A stretch of 64,000 nucleotides of DNA from Mycolicibacterium vulneris. GTDB taxonomy: Bacteria > Actinomycetota > Actinomycetes > Mycobacteriales > Mycobacteriaceae. Below are positions 8,678 through 17,030 of the stretch, piece by piece. Location: assembly GCF_002104765.1 (NCBI RefSeq), contig NZ_NCXM01000017.1:62001-126000 (forward strand), given 5' to 3'. The notes beneath the pieces are model-generated. The model was not told the origin of the DNA. It saw nothing but the letters and a program-made list of their open reading frames with translations, and ran no database searches. Position numbers and translations under genes: made by a program. Positions within the stretch are counted from its first letter, which is position 1. The number at the start of each line of letters is the position of its first letter.

Positions 8678-9238
8678 TCACCCCGCCGTCGGATCGGCTG
8701 CGTCCCAAGGCATCACGCCGGAGACCCAGTGGCTGAGTTCGCTGGCCTGGTCGTTGCGGTGCAGATGGCGTGGCGGCGTTGCGAAGGTGGAGTAGGGCCG
8801 GCAGCGGATGACGACGCGGTTCTCGCGTTCGCACATGTCCCGGATGTGCGGGCGGGCCTCGTCGCCGAGTGGTTGGCCGGACATCCGGCCGGCCACCGCC
8901 ATCATCACGTCGACCGCCAGGTCCCGGTCTCGGTCGATGGTGGCGTCCGCGTAGACCTGCAGATAGGCGAACGGCCAGCGCTCGTCGAGGACGCACAGGC
9001 TCACCTTGGGATCGCGTTCGACGATGCGGGCCTTGCCACGGCCGGCCATCGTGGAGACGAGCAATTCGCCGGTGTCGGTGGGGATGTAGTACACGATCGA
9101 CATCGCCGGGCCGTCGTTGCGGCGGCGGTAGCCGAATACACAGGTGCGATGTGTGCGCACGAACTCGCGTCGTTCGGACGGGAGCATGTCGCGGTCGGTG
9201 GGAGCGGTGAAGGGCTCTGCCGCCAGGGGGAGGAGCAT
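8678..9238 (-). CDS. Pyridoxamine 5'-phosphate oxidase-like (FMN/F420 split barrel) protein
   Basis: A 186-residue protein of the PPOX split-barrel superfamily, which in mycobacteria often binds FMN or F420 and reduces small molecules. Typical elements are GPAMSIVYYI, the strand TGELLVSTMAGRGKA, and DPKVSLCVLDERWPFAYLQ. Residues after about 130 (RENRVVIRCRP onward) form the C-terminal strand and a short tail. It is divergent from a TetR gene whose operator-like repeat lies in the shared gap, so TetR control is plausible. Cofactor and substrate cannot be told from the sequence. Confidence 0.8.
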   Translation of the reverse strand: MLLPLAAEPFTAPTDRDMLPSERREFVRTHRTCVFGYRRRNDGPAMSIVYYIPTDTGELLVSTMAGRGKARIVERDPKVSLCVLDERWPFAYLQVYADATIDRDRDLAVDVMMAVAGRMSGQPLGDEARPHIRDMCERENRVVIRCRPYSTFATPPRHLHRNDQASELSHWVSGVMPWDAADPTAG

Positions 9239-9287
9239 GGCGAATGTTCCTTGCTGTCAAGGAGGTTGATCCATCCGTTATTTATGA

Positions 9288-9309
9288 ATACAGTGTCTCC
9301 GTAATGTAT
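9288..9309. promoter_or_regulatory. Inverted repeat between PPOX-like gene and tetR, candidate operator
   Basis: ATACA at 9288-9292 and TGTAT at 9305-9309 form a 5-12-5 inverted repeat in the AT-rich part of the divergent promoter region. It covers the upstream ATG (9308) of the TetR open frame, which supports the downstream GTG at 9338 as the true start. Binding by the adjacent TetR is inferred. Confidence 0.4.
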
Positions 9310-9337
9310 GGGCGTGTCAAGCGGCAGGAGCGCCACG

Positions 9338-10015
9338 GTGAGTGATGTGAGTGACACCAACCGGCCGCGGCGCCGGTCCCGCGGCCGCCCGGCCCTGCCG
9401 GTGGAGCGCATCCTGGCCGCGGCCGTCGAACTCGTCGACGAACAGGGGCCCGAGGCATTGTCGATGCGCTCGCTGGCGCAGCGACTGAAGTCGGGTACGG
9501 CCACGCTGTACCGCCACTTCTCCAATCGGTCGCAACTGGTCTCCCTGGTGATCGACCATATCCTCGGGGAGGTCGACCTCGACGCGGAAGAGCTGGCCGC
9601 CCTGCCATGGCAAGACGCCTGTACCTTGTTCGCGCAGCACATGTTTGACGCATTGAGCCGGCACGGCAATGTCGCGCCCCTGTTGATCGAATACACGCCG
9701 ATGGGGCCGAGCGCATTGGCCAACCGCGAGCGCTGCCTGGCCGTCCTGCTCGACAACGGCTTTCCACCGGCGGTGGCGGCCCACGCGTACGCGACGCTGG
9801 CCCGCTACGTCCTGGGCTTTGCGATCCAGCTGTCCGGCACGGCGGCGGACGACGGTGAACGAGACGCCGAACTCTCGGCGGTGTTTCACCGACTCGATCC
9901 GTCCCGCTTTCCCGCGACGGTCACCGTCGCCGACGACCTGCCCGTCCCGTTGGCCGACGAATTCGCTTTCGGGTTGCGGCTCATCGTCGCGGGCCTCGAG
10001 CGGTTGCGGAAGTGA
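9338..10015 (+). CDS. TetR family transcriptional regulator
   Basis: A regulator of about 225 residues. The helix-turn-helix is in the segment ALSMRSLAQRLKSGTATLYR, followed by HFSNRSQLVSLVIDHIL. The larger C-terminal half (a TetR-C, tetracyclin-repressor-like domain) has the usual alpha-helical ligand pocket. I chose the GTG at 9338 because AGGAG lies seven bases before it, whereas the in-frame ATG at 9308 has no ribosome-binding site and sits in an inverted repeat. It is divergent from the PPOX-like gene and 67 bases upstream of a DUF417 membrane protein gene on the same strand, which may be co-regulated. Confidence 0.88.
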   Translation: MSDVSDTNRPRRRSRGRPALPVERILAAAVELVDEQGPEALSMRSLAQRLKSGTATLYRHFSNRSQLVSLVIDHILGEVDLDAEELAALPWQDACTLFAQHMFDALSRHGNVAPLLIEYTPMGPSALANRERCLAVLLDNGFPPAVAAHAYATLARYVLGFAIQLSGTAADDGERDAELSAVFHRLDPSRFPATVTVADDLPVPLADEFAFGLRLIVAGLERLRK

Positions 10016-10082
10016 ACGCGAACGCGGCCTGAACCGTGGGTTGGGCGGATGCCCCGTTCTACCCCCGAAAGGACGTCGCCCG

Positions 10083-10556
10083 ATGATCGACCACACCCTG
10101 GCGCCGGCGCTGACCCGGTGGGGACACCTCGGCAGCCGCTACGGCCTGGTGCTCGTCCTGGCGTGGATCGGAGTGGGCAAGTACGAGAAAATGGAAGCCC
10201 GGGTATTGATTCAGCACAGCCCGTTGATGAGCTGGGTCTACGACGTCTTCAGCGTCACCTTCGTCGCGCGTGCACTCGGAACGATGGAAATCGTTGCCGC
10301 CCTTCTCATCGCGCTGCGGCCGCTGTGTCCGCGGGTGTCGGCCGCGGGCAGCGCACTGGCGGTGGTGTTGTTTTTGGGTACGCTGAGTTTTCTGTTCACC
10401 GCCCCCGGTGTTGTCGTAACCCACGCCCACGGCTTTCCGGTGCTCTCGGCGCTACCGGGCCAATCTCTGCTCAAGGATCTGGTCTTGCTCGGCGTCGCGT
10501 TGTGGACGTTGGGCGAATCACTGACGGCCGTCGGTAAAGAGCGTTCCCCGCAGTAG
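10083..10556 (+). CDS. DUF417 (YkgB-like) membrane protein
   Basis: A 157-residue integral membrane protein of the YkgB/DUF417 family. The N terminus reads WGHLGSRYGLVLVLAWIGVGKYEKMEA, a family hallmark, followed by IQHSPLMSWVYDVF and three further hydrophobic segments. Members are linked to stress responses such as hypochlorite in E. coli, but the function is not established. The ATG at 10083 has AAAGGA about ten bases upstream. Its last 39 bases overlap the 3' end of the convergent TetR gene. The neighbouring tetR just upstream may regulate it. Confidence 0.82.
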   Translation: MIDHTLAPALTRWGHLGSRYGLVLVLAWIGVGKYEKMEARVLIQHSPLMSWVYDVFSVTFVARALGTMEIVAALLIALRPLCPRVSAAGSALAVVLFLGTLSFLFTAPGVVVTHAHGFPVLSALPGQSLLKDLVLLGVALWTLGESLTAVGKERSPQ

Positions 10557-11144
10557 TCCCTTGGCCGAATCGAGCGTCGCGGCGTAAGCGTCCGGGCCGA
10601 GGCTGGCCGCCCGTTCCGTCAGCCCGCGCGTCAGCGCATGGATCGCATTCACCGCGGCGTGAGGATCGGTGCCGGCGGGCAGCGCGCCCTGCGCTCGGGC
10701 GTCCCCGATGATCTCAGTGATGGTGTCGCGCAATGCTTTCGGCCCGGATTGTTGCAATCGGGTGCCGTGTTCGTGGCCGATCACGCGCATCGCCCGCTCG
10801 AAGGCGGCCAGGTCGGGATAGTCGCGCATCAACCGGCTCGACTCGTCGAGCACCGCGGCGAGGCGATCGACGACGGTGTCGGCCCGCGCGGCGGCGGCCC
10901 GCAATCGGGGGAGTGCGATCCGGTCCATCTCGCCGACGGTGGCCTCGAGCAACTCGGACTTGTTCGCAAAGTAGTGATACAAGGTGGCGCTGGTTATGTC
11001 TGCGGCGCGGGCGATCTCACGAATCGTCGCCCGGGTGCGTCCCGCCTCGGCCACACAGCGCATCGCCGCGGCGATGATCCGTGCCCGGGTCTGCTCGGCA
11101 TCGGCGCCCACCGGCCGGCCCAATTGCGGCCCAGTGACGGTCAT
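10518..11144 (-). CDS. TetR family transcriptional regulator
   Basis: A 208-residue TetR regulator. The N-terminal DNA-binding part includes GRPVGADAEQTRARII, then IREIARAADITSATLYHYF with the recognition helix. It is clearly paralogous to the TetR encoded divergently at 11273: both share GRPVGA near the N terminus, MRCVA, ATIREIAR and a DESxRLMR-YPDLAAFE segment in the ligand domain. The pair probably arose by duplication and inversion. Its 3' end overlaps the DUF417 gene tail to tail by 39 bases. The likely target is the monooxygenase operon beyond its twin, or the shared promoter region; this is inference. Confidence 0.88.
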   Translation of the reverse strand: MTVTGPQLGRPVGADAEQTRARIIAAAMRCVAEAGRTRATIREIARAADITSATLYHYFANKSELLEATVGEMDRIALPRLRAAAARADTVVDRLAAVLDESSRLMRDYPDLAAFERAMRVIGHEHGTRLQQSGPKALRDTITEIIGDARAQGALPAGTDPHAAVNAIHALTRGLTERAASLGPDAYAATLDSAKGLLRGTLFTDGRQ

Positions 11145-11200
11145 CCCGCGCCCTGGGTCCGTCGGTCACCCACCGCGTACCTCCGCGCCGACACCGAATT

Positions 11201-11248
11201 GATCGTCCGATTATATTCGATCTGTCGGAACTATCGGCCGACGGACAG
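11201..11248. promoter_or_regulatory. Inverted repeats in the divergent tetR-tetR promoter region
   Basis: The gap between the two paralogous tetR genes has GATCG (11201-11205) paired with CGATC (11218-11222), GTCGG (11224-11228) with CCGAC (11238-11242), and CTGTC (11222-11226) with GACAG (11244-11248). The core ATTATATTCG is far more AT-rich than its surroundings and may hold promoter elements. Autoregulation by one or both TetR proteins is a reasonable guess. Confidence 0.4.
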
Positions 11249-11272
11249 GATGCGACCAGTGCAGGCAGCACC

Positions 11273-11896
11273 GTGACACGGGCGCAACGCGGGCGTCCGG
11301 TCGGTGCCAGCGGCGAGGAGACACGCCGGCGGATCATCGTCGCCACCATGCGGTGCGTCGCCACGGCGGGGTACGCCCGCGCGACGATTCGCGAGATCGC
11401 CCGCACCGCGAACGTGACCAGTGCGAGCCTCTACAACTACTTTCCGACCAAGTCCGAACTGATGAAGGCCGCGGTGGCCGCACGGACCGACATCGCGGTG
11501 CCGCGACTGTGCCGGGCGGCCGCTGGCCCGGGCGACGCGATCGCGCGCCTCGAAGCGGTGCTCGACGAATCGGGCCGGCTGATGCGTGAGTACCCCGACC
11601 TCGCGGCGTTCGAGTGGGTGATCCGGGCGGAGAACGCGATCGCCGTCGACGCCACGGCAACGGGCGAGTTTCAGGCGTTCCGCGGAATCATCGACGGCAT
11701 AGTCGAGGGCGCGTTCCGCGAGGGCGGGCTCGCCGGCCGTGCCGACCGGAGCGGCGTCGCCGAGGCGGTCTACGCGCTGATCTACGGCCTGACCGAGTTG
11801 GCGGCCACGCTCGCGCCCCACGACTATCACGCGGCACTGGCGTCGGCGAAGCAACTGATCAGGGGCACCCTGCTCGGCACGGGTTCGCCGGCATAG
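11273..11896 (+). CDS. TetR family transcriptional regulator upstream of monooxygenases
   Basis: A 207-residue TetR regulator, paralogous to the divergent one ending at 11144. The helix-turn-helix reads IREIARTANVTSASLYNYF, followed by PTKSELMKAAVAA. The start is the GTG at 11273; an ATG at 11250 is out of frame and runs into a stop after eight codons. Ninety bases downstream lie two overlapping flavin monooxygenase genes on the same strand, preceded by a perfect palindrome at 11930-11944. It is therefore the best candidate regulator of those enzymes, though the paralogue could also do this. Confidence 0.88.
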   Translation: MTRAQRGRPVGASGEETRRRIIVATMRCVATAGYARATIREIARTANVTSASLYNYFPTKSELMKAAVAARTDIAVPRLCRAAAGPGDAIARLEAVLDESGRLMREYPDLAAFEWVIRAENAIAVDATATGEFQAFRGIIDGIVEGAFREGGLAGRADRSGVAEAVYALIYGLTELAATLAPHDYHAALASAKQLIRGTLLGTGSPA

Positions 11897-11929
11897 TCGC
11901 CGGTAAACGGTCTTCTGCGCCGGCGCGCC

Positions 11930-11944
11930 CTTGATATGATCAAG
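11930..11944. promoter_or_regulatory. Perfect palindrome before the flavin monooxygenase operon
   Basis: CTTGATATGATCAAG is a perfect 6-3-6 inverted repeat 43 bases before the chosen GTG start of the monooxygenase gene, followed by the partial repeat CGATTGATTATAG. The upstream ATG at 11936 is the centre of this palindrome, which argues that it is operator DNA rather than a start codon. Likely bound by one of the adjacent TetR proteins. Confidence 0.55.
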
Positions 11945-11986
11945 CGATTGATTATAGGGTCGAGGCCACGGAGAGGACCCGAGGCC

Positions 11987-13786
11987 GTGACCCAGACCGT
12001 TGGCCAGACGCTTGACGTCGACGCGCTGCGACGCAGGTACGCCGAAGAACGTGCGCGCCGCATCCGCGCGGACGGCATTGCCCAGTACGTGGAGATGGCC
12101 GGCGCGTTCGCCCGGTTCGGCGAAGATCCGTGGGCCGACGGGGACCACGCCCGCGAGCCACTCACCGATGAGGTGGACGTGGCCATCGTCGGCGCCGGAT
12201 TCGGCGGGCTGTTGACCGGGGCGCGGCTACGTCAGCTCGGCGTCGAAAGCGTGCGGCTGATCGACCGGGCGGCCGACGTCGGTGGCACCTGGTATTGGAA
12301 TCGTTATCCCGGAATCGCGTGTGACGTCGAGTCGTATGTGTACATGCCGCTGCTCGAGGAGCTGGGCTACACGCCCACCGAAAAGTATGCGAAGGGCCCG
12401 GAGATCTTCGCGCATTGCCGGCGGATCGCCGAGCACTACGACCTCTACCGCGACGCTTGCCTGCAGACCGATGTGCGGGAAATCCGTTGGGATTCAGCGG
12501 AATCGCGGTGGATCATCCGCACCGACCGGGGTGACGAGATGCGCGCCAGGTTCGTGTCCATGGCCAACGGCTATCAGGCCAAACCGAAGCTCCCGGGCAT
12601 CGACGGACTCGGCACTTTCCGCGGGCACGCCTTCCACACCAGCCGGTGGGACTACGCCTACACCGGCGCGCAGCTGCAGCATCTGGCCGACAAGCGCGTC
12701 GGCATCATCGGCACCGGCGCCACGGCGATCCAATGTGTACCGCACCTGGCCGCTGCCGCCCAGCGGCTCTACGTCTTTCAGCGCACCCCGTCCTCGGTGG
12801 ACGTGCGGGCCAACCGCGCCACGGATCCCCAGTGGGCCAACGCTTTACAGCCCGGCTGGCAGCGCGAGCGGATACAGAATTTTCAGATCCTCACCGCCGG
12901 AGGTCAAGCCGACCAGGACCTGGTCGCCGATGCCTGGACGAGCATCACCCGCAAGCTGCCGGTCATGCGTCACGACGGAGACGGCCTCGCCGATCCCGAA
13001 CAGCGCGGCCGCGACATCGAGCTGGCCGACTTCGCCAAGATGGACGAGATCCGGGCGCGCGTCGCCGCGATCGTCGCCGATCCCGCCACCGCCGAGGCGC
13101 TCAAACCGTGGTACGGGTACTTCTGCAAACGTCCCTGCTTCCACGACGAGTATCTGCAGACGTTCAACCGAGATAACGTGACCCTGGTCGACACCCGCGG
13201 CCGCGGGGTGCAGCGGATCACCGAAACCGGCGTGGCGGTCGACGGCGTGACCTACGAACTCGACTGCCTTATTTTCGCAACGGGTTTCGAGGTGGGCACG
13301 GATTATTGTCGCCGCACCGGATTCGAGTTGATCGGCCGCGACGGCGTGACGCTGACCGAACACTGGGACGACGGGGTGCGCACCTTCCAGGGCCTGTGCA
13401 CGACCAGATTCCCGAACTGCTTCATCGAAAGCATCGCCCAGGCAGGCCTGACGGTGAACTTTCCGTACCTGCTCGACGTGCAGGCCGGCCACGTCGCGTG
13501 GATCATCGCGACCGCACTCGCCGACGGCATCACCGAAATCGAGGCCGCACCCGACGCCGAAGCCGCTTGGGTCGACACGGTGCTGGCCCGCTCGGTCGCG
13601 AGCGCGGAGCGCGCCAAGACGTGTACGCCCGGCTACTACAACCGGGAAGGCAAGGCCGACGCCAAGACTCGACAGGGCAGCTTCTTCTTCGGCGCACCCA
13701 CCGAGTACGCCGACATCCTGGAGCAGTGGCGGGCCGACGGCGACCTGAAAGGCCTACTGGTCCGCCGCGCCGGGGACAGACCGTGA
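11987..13786 (+). CDS. Baeyer-Villiger-type FAD monooxygenase (BVMO 1)
   Basis: A flavin monooxygenase of about 599 residues that should use NADPH and O2 to turn a ketone into an ester or lactone. From the GTG at 11987 there is an N-terminal extension (LRRRYAEERARRIR) as in phenylacetone monooxygenase-type BVMOs. The FAD Rossmann motif GAGFGG follows at about 69-74, then GGTWYWNRYPG, the BVMO fingerprint FRGHAFHTSRWD, and the NADPH motif GTGATA. All elements are intact and the length is normal. It resembles the BVMO at 61086 closely in the same blocks. Its stop overlaps the GTG start of the next monooxygenase by four bases. A palindrome and a tetR lie upstream. Confidence 0.88.
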   Translation: MTQTVGQTLDVDALRRRYAEERARRIRADGIAQYVEMAGAFARFGEDPWADGDHAREPLTDEVDVAIVGAGFGGLLTGARLRQLGVESVRLIDRAADVGGTWYWNRYPGIACDVESYVYMPLLEELGYTPTEKYAKGPEIFAHCRRIAEHYDLYRDACLQTDVREIRWDSAESRWIIRTDRGDEMRARFVSMANGYQAKPKLPGIDGLGTFRGHAFHTSRWDYAYTGAQLQHLADKRVGIIGTGATAIQCVPHLAAAAQRLYVFQRTPSSVDVRANRATDPQWANALQPGWQRERIQNFQILTAGGQADQDLVADAWTSITRKLPVMRHDGDGLADPEQRGRDIELADFAKMDEIRARVAAIVADPATAEALKPWYGYFCKRPCFHDEYLQTFNRDNVTLVDTRGRGVQRITETGVAVDGVTYELDCLIFATGFEVGTDYCRRTGFELIGRDGVTLTEHWDDGVRTFQGLCTTRFPNCFIESIAQAGLTVNFPYLLDVQAGHVAWIIATALADGITEIEAAPDAEAAWVDTVLARSVASAERAKTCTPGYYNREGKADAKTRQGSFFFGAPTEYADILEQWRADGDLKGLLVRRAGDRP

Positions 13787-15396
13787 CAAGCCGAAAAGCC
13801 CGTGCGCTCTATGCCATTGGGCGGCTGCGGGCGGCGACCCGGCGCCGGCGCGGGCCGAAGGTGGCCATCATCGGCGCCGGCTTCGGCGGTCTGGGCGCGG
13901 CCATCGCCCTGCGCCGCGCGGGCGTCGACGACCTGGTGATCATCGAGGGCGCCGACGGCGTCGGCGGCACCTGGCGGCGCAACACCTATCCTGGCGCCGC
14001 CTGCGACATTCAGAGCCACCTGTACTCGTTTTCCTTCGCCCCCAACACATCCTGGAGCCGCACCTATGCGCGGCAGCCCGAAATACTGGCCTACCTGGAA
14101 TCGGTGGCCGACGATTTTGACCTGCGCCGCCATCTCCTGCTTGACACCATGGTGCGCTCGGTGCGCTGGGACCCGCACGCCGGCGCGTGGCATTGCGAGC
14201 TGGAGCGCGACGGTCAGCCGGCCACATTGACCGCCGACGTCGTCGTGTGTGCGGTCGGCCTGTTCGGCTCCGCCAAGCTCCCCGATATCGAGGGGCTGCG
14301 CGACTTCGCCGGCCCGGTGCTGCACACCGCCGCATGGGATCACGACCTCGATCTGGCCGGCCGGACCGTCGCGGTGATCGGCACCGGCGCCAGCGGGGTA
14401 CAGTTGGTGCCCGAGCTGGCGAAGACCGCCGGCCGTGTCACGGTCTTCCAGCGCACCCCGCCGTGGATGGTGCCCAAGGACGACCGCCCCTACAGCGCAA
14501 CGGAATTGGCCCGCTTCAAGCGGAGCCCCCTGGCGCTGCGCCGCACCCGCTGGCAGATCTGGAAGTTTCAGCACGACAACACCGCGACCTTCGTCGACGA
14601 CCCCGTGGTGATGGCGCGCACGCAGATCGCGGCGTCGTTCCTGTCCCGTACCGTCGACGACGAACCGCTGCGCCGGGCACTGACGCCGGAGTATCCGTTC
14701 CGCTGTAAGCGGGTGCTGCTGGGCGACGACTACTACCGGGCCTTGCAGCGCGACAACGTCGAGCTGGTCACCGACCCCATCGCGCGTATCGGCCCCGCCT
14801 CGGTGATTACCGCGTCGGGTGCGGAAGTCGACGTCGACGCGATCGTGCTGGCCACCGGTTTCGAGACGTCTCGCTACCTGTCCGGCATCGACGTCGTCGG
14901 CGCCGGTGGGCGCAAGCTGCACGAGCACTGGGGTGACGACCCGTGCGCCTACCTGGGGGTCGCGGTCAGCGGATTCCCGAACTTCTTCATGCTCTACGGC
15001 CCCAATACCAATCAGGGCGGCAACTCCATCGTCTACATCCTCGAGGCCGGGGCGCGGCTGGTCGCCAGTGCGGTGAGCCGGCTGGCGCGCCGCGGCGGAT
15101 ACCTCGACGTGCGCCCGGAGGCCGAAAAGCGTTACAACGAGGCGCTTTCCGCGGACCTGGAGCGCACCATCTGGACGCAGTGCGACAGCTACTTCCGATC
15201 GCCGTCCGGCCGGATCGTCACCCAGTGGCCCTACACCGAGGTGGAGTATGCGCGCCGGACCTGGCGGCTGCGGGCACGGGAGTGGGCCCACGGTAGGGCG
15301 CCGAACGGACGGACGACGCTGCCTGAGACCGAAACCGACAGCACCACGAACCTGTGGCCCGCAGCTAGGTCGGGCCGCAGAGGATCAACCGTTTGA
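13783..15396 (+). CDS. FAD-dependent monooxygenase, BVMO/flavin-containing family (BVMO 2)
   Basis: A second flavin monooxygenase of 537 residues, of the shorter cyclohexanone-monooxygenase-like/EthA-like group without the N-terminal extension. GAGFGG is at 31-36, then GVGGTWRRNTYPGAACDI, fingerprint-like FAGPVLHTAAWDHD, and the NADPH motif GTGASG. A late segment GPNTNQGGNS is typical of these enzymes. The GTG start overlaps the stop of the preceding BVMO (GTGA, 13783-13786), so the two are translationally coupled. The open frame upstream to 13306 is a shadow. The pair may act in sequence or on related ketones; substrate unknown. It converges with the DUF2252 gene with a gap of 30 bases. Confidence 0.87.
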   Translation: MTSRKARALYAIGRLRAATRRRRGPKVAIIGAGFGGLGAAIALRRAGVDDLVIIEGADGVGGTWRRNTYPGAACDIQSHLYSFSFAPNTSWSRTYARQPEILAYLESVADDFDLRRHLLLDTMVRSVRWDPHAGAWHCELERDGQPATLTADVVVCAVGLFGSAKLPDIEGLRDFAGPVLHTAAWDHDLDLAGRTVAVIGTGASGVQLVPELAKTAGRVTVFQRTPPWMVPKDDRPYSATELARFKRSPLALRRTRWQIWKFQHDNTATFVDDPVVMARTQIAASFLSRTVDDEPLRRALTPEYPFRCKRVLLGDDYYRALQRDNVELVTDPIARIGPASVITASGAEVDVDAIVLATGFETSRYLSGIDVVGAGGRKLHEHWGDDPCAYLGVAVSGFPNFFMLYGPNTNQGGNSIVYILEAGARLVASAVSRLARRGGYLDVRPEAEKRYNEALSADLERTIWTQCDSYFRSPSGRIVTQWPYTEVEYARRTWRLRAREWAHGRAPNGRTTLPETETDSTTNLWPAARSGRRGSTV

Positions 15397-15426
15397 TCGT
15401 ATGGCGGAACAAGATCCGGCGGCACA

Positions 15427-16827
15427 TCAGCGCGCGGGATCGTCGGCGACCTCGATATCACCGGCCGCTGCCGCGGCGCGCAACTGGTGGAAGTCGTCGA
15501 GTGATTTGTCGGCGTAGCCATACGACCAATCGGCCACCGCGTCGTGCACGGCGCTACTGGTGCCGACATATCCCCGCAGAATGGACGCGTTGGCACTCTG
15601 CGCGTGTGCTCGGGCCAGCAGCACCGCACAGGCGAGGACGTATTCGGAGAAGATCGAGGCCGACAGGCCTTCGATGTCGATGCTGCCCTTCATGTCGTGA
15701 AACTGGCGGACGTAGTAGTCGCGGCCGTCCTTGCGTGTCGTCCCCAGGAACACATCCGACATCGCCTGCAAGATCAGCTGACCGTCAATCACGCGCACGC
15801 CTTGGCCCTTGGCCTCGACCGCCGCGGTGAGGGCGTCCGGCTGCGGCCAACCGCCGTATTCGTCGAGCACCGATCGAGTGGCCTCTTTGATCTGGATGAT
15901 CAGCGGTGTTCCGTTGGGGCCGACCAGAATGACCAGATAGCACCGGGTACCGACGCTTCCTACGCCGACGACCCGAAGCGCGATGTCGGTGACGCGAAAG
16001 TGCGACAGCAACAACGCCACGTCGGCCGGAACCGCGGCCAGATATTCCTGAACCGACTCGATCAAGGGCGCTTCAATGTCCTCCTCGACGTGCTGCAGGA
16101 CGGGAGGTGCCTCACGCAGGCGCGGGGTGCCGTCCGCGCCAATCTCCATAATCTGCTTGAAGACTCGCTCTGACGTTCGCGTGCGTGCCCGGGAGATCGT
16201 CTTCTGGATCACCGCCTGCAGGCCCTTGGACATCGTTCCGGTGTAGTGCTCGGGTTCCACCCGTAGGTAGTAGCGGTCCAGAACGTTCATCTCCTCGAGC
16301 ATCGCCTCGAGGCTGGTTTGATAGCCCGTCAACGCCTCTTCGACACAGCGGCGGATCGCCTTGCCCGGGTATTTAGCGTGACGGCCACCGATGATAGCGC
16401 TGGTGATCAGGCGTTTGACGTCCCACTCCGCGGGTGCGACGGCGGCCTCGTCGAAGTCATTCAGGTCGAAGACGATCGAGCGATGGGGGGCGGCGTACAG
16501 GCCGAAATTCGAAACGTGCGCATCGCCGCAGCACATGACTTCGATCCCGCTGGACGGGCTTGTGGCGAGGTCGGCGGCCATGACCGCCGCCGAACCTCGG
16601 TAGAAGGAAAACGGGTCGGCGAGCATGCGCGCAAACCGGAGCGGGACGAGTTCCTCTAGCCGATCGGCGTTTTGGGCGACGAGAATTTCGGTCGCTGTTC
16701 GGGTGGATGGTGTCAGCTGCGCGAGGGACCGTCTAGGCGCGGTTTTGCGCAGCGCCCGCCCGCGTGCCAGATCCTCGCTCGGAACCTCGACGTCGATCAG
16801 GCGGTCACGCAATGCCCGTTGCGGCAT
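15427..16827 (-). CDS. DUF2252 family protein, kinase-like
   Basis: A 466-residue cytosolic protein of the DUF2252 family. CGDAHVSNFGLY and FDLNDFDEA resemble the catalytic-loop and metal-binding motifs of aminoglycoside-phosphotransferase-like kinases (GDxHxxN and D-x-D), so a phosphotransfer role is possible, although no reaction is established. The ATG at 16827 (MPQRALRDRL) fits family N termini; the open frame continues upstream to 17388 over the neighbouring SDR gene and that part is shadow. It stands alone. A near-perfect 16-bp palindrome lies about 80 bases upstream. Confidence 0.83.
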   Translation of the reverse strand: MPQRALRDRLIDVEVPSEDLARGRALRKTAPRRSLAQLTPSTRTATEILVAQNADRLEELVPLRFARMLADPFSFYRGSAAVMAADLATSPSSGIEVMCCGDAHVSNFGLYAAPHRSIVFDLNDFDEAAVAPAEWDVKRLITSAIIGGRHAKYPGKAIRRCVEEALTGYQTSLEAMLEEMNVLDRYYLRVEPEHYTGTMSKGLQAVIQKTISRARTRTSERVFKQIMEIGADGTPRLREAPPVLQHVEEDIEAPLIESVQEYLAAVPADVALLLSHFRVTDIALRVVGVGSVGTRCYLVILVGPNGTPLIIQIKEATRSVLDEYGGWPQPDALTAAVEAKGQGVRVIDGQLILQAMSDVFLGTTRKDGRDYYVRQFHDMKGSIDIEGLSASIFSEYVLACAVLLARAHAQSANASILRGYVGTSSAVHDAVADWSYGYADKSLDDFHQLRAAAAAGDIEVADDPAR

Positions 16828-16904
16828 TTGACCAGCATAGTCACCGCGGCGGGCATTCACGTCAGGCTGATTCTCATGGCTGTCGCCGGGTGGCCCGATC
16901 GTTG

Positions 16905-16920
16905 ACATTCTTAAAAATGT
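16905..16920. promoter_or_regulatory. Near-perfect 16-bp palindrome upstream of the DUF2252 gene
   Basis: ACATTCTTAAAAATGT is palindromic except for one central pair, and sits 78 bases before the DUF2252 start in a short AT-rich island. It could be an operator for an unidentified regulator or an AT-rich promoter core. A small open frame (16954-17034, 26 codons) beside it is not convincing as a gene. Confidence 0.4.
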
Positions 16921-17030
16921 TCGGTGCCACACGGGGCCGTTTGGCACATCATCATGATCGGTGATGGGAGGTGTGGCTGGCGTGGTGAACTGCTGCCCCC
17001 CGATGCGCACTTCGAGCTGTACTACCTGGT

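Noticed and set aside
13636..15291. 551-codon open frame on the minus strand across the second monooxygenase gene
   Set aside because: Composition is that of an antisense shadow in GC-rich DNA, without family motifs, while the plus frame has a complete flavin monooxygenase.
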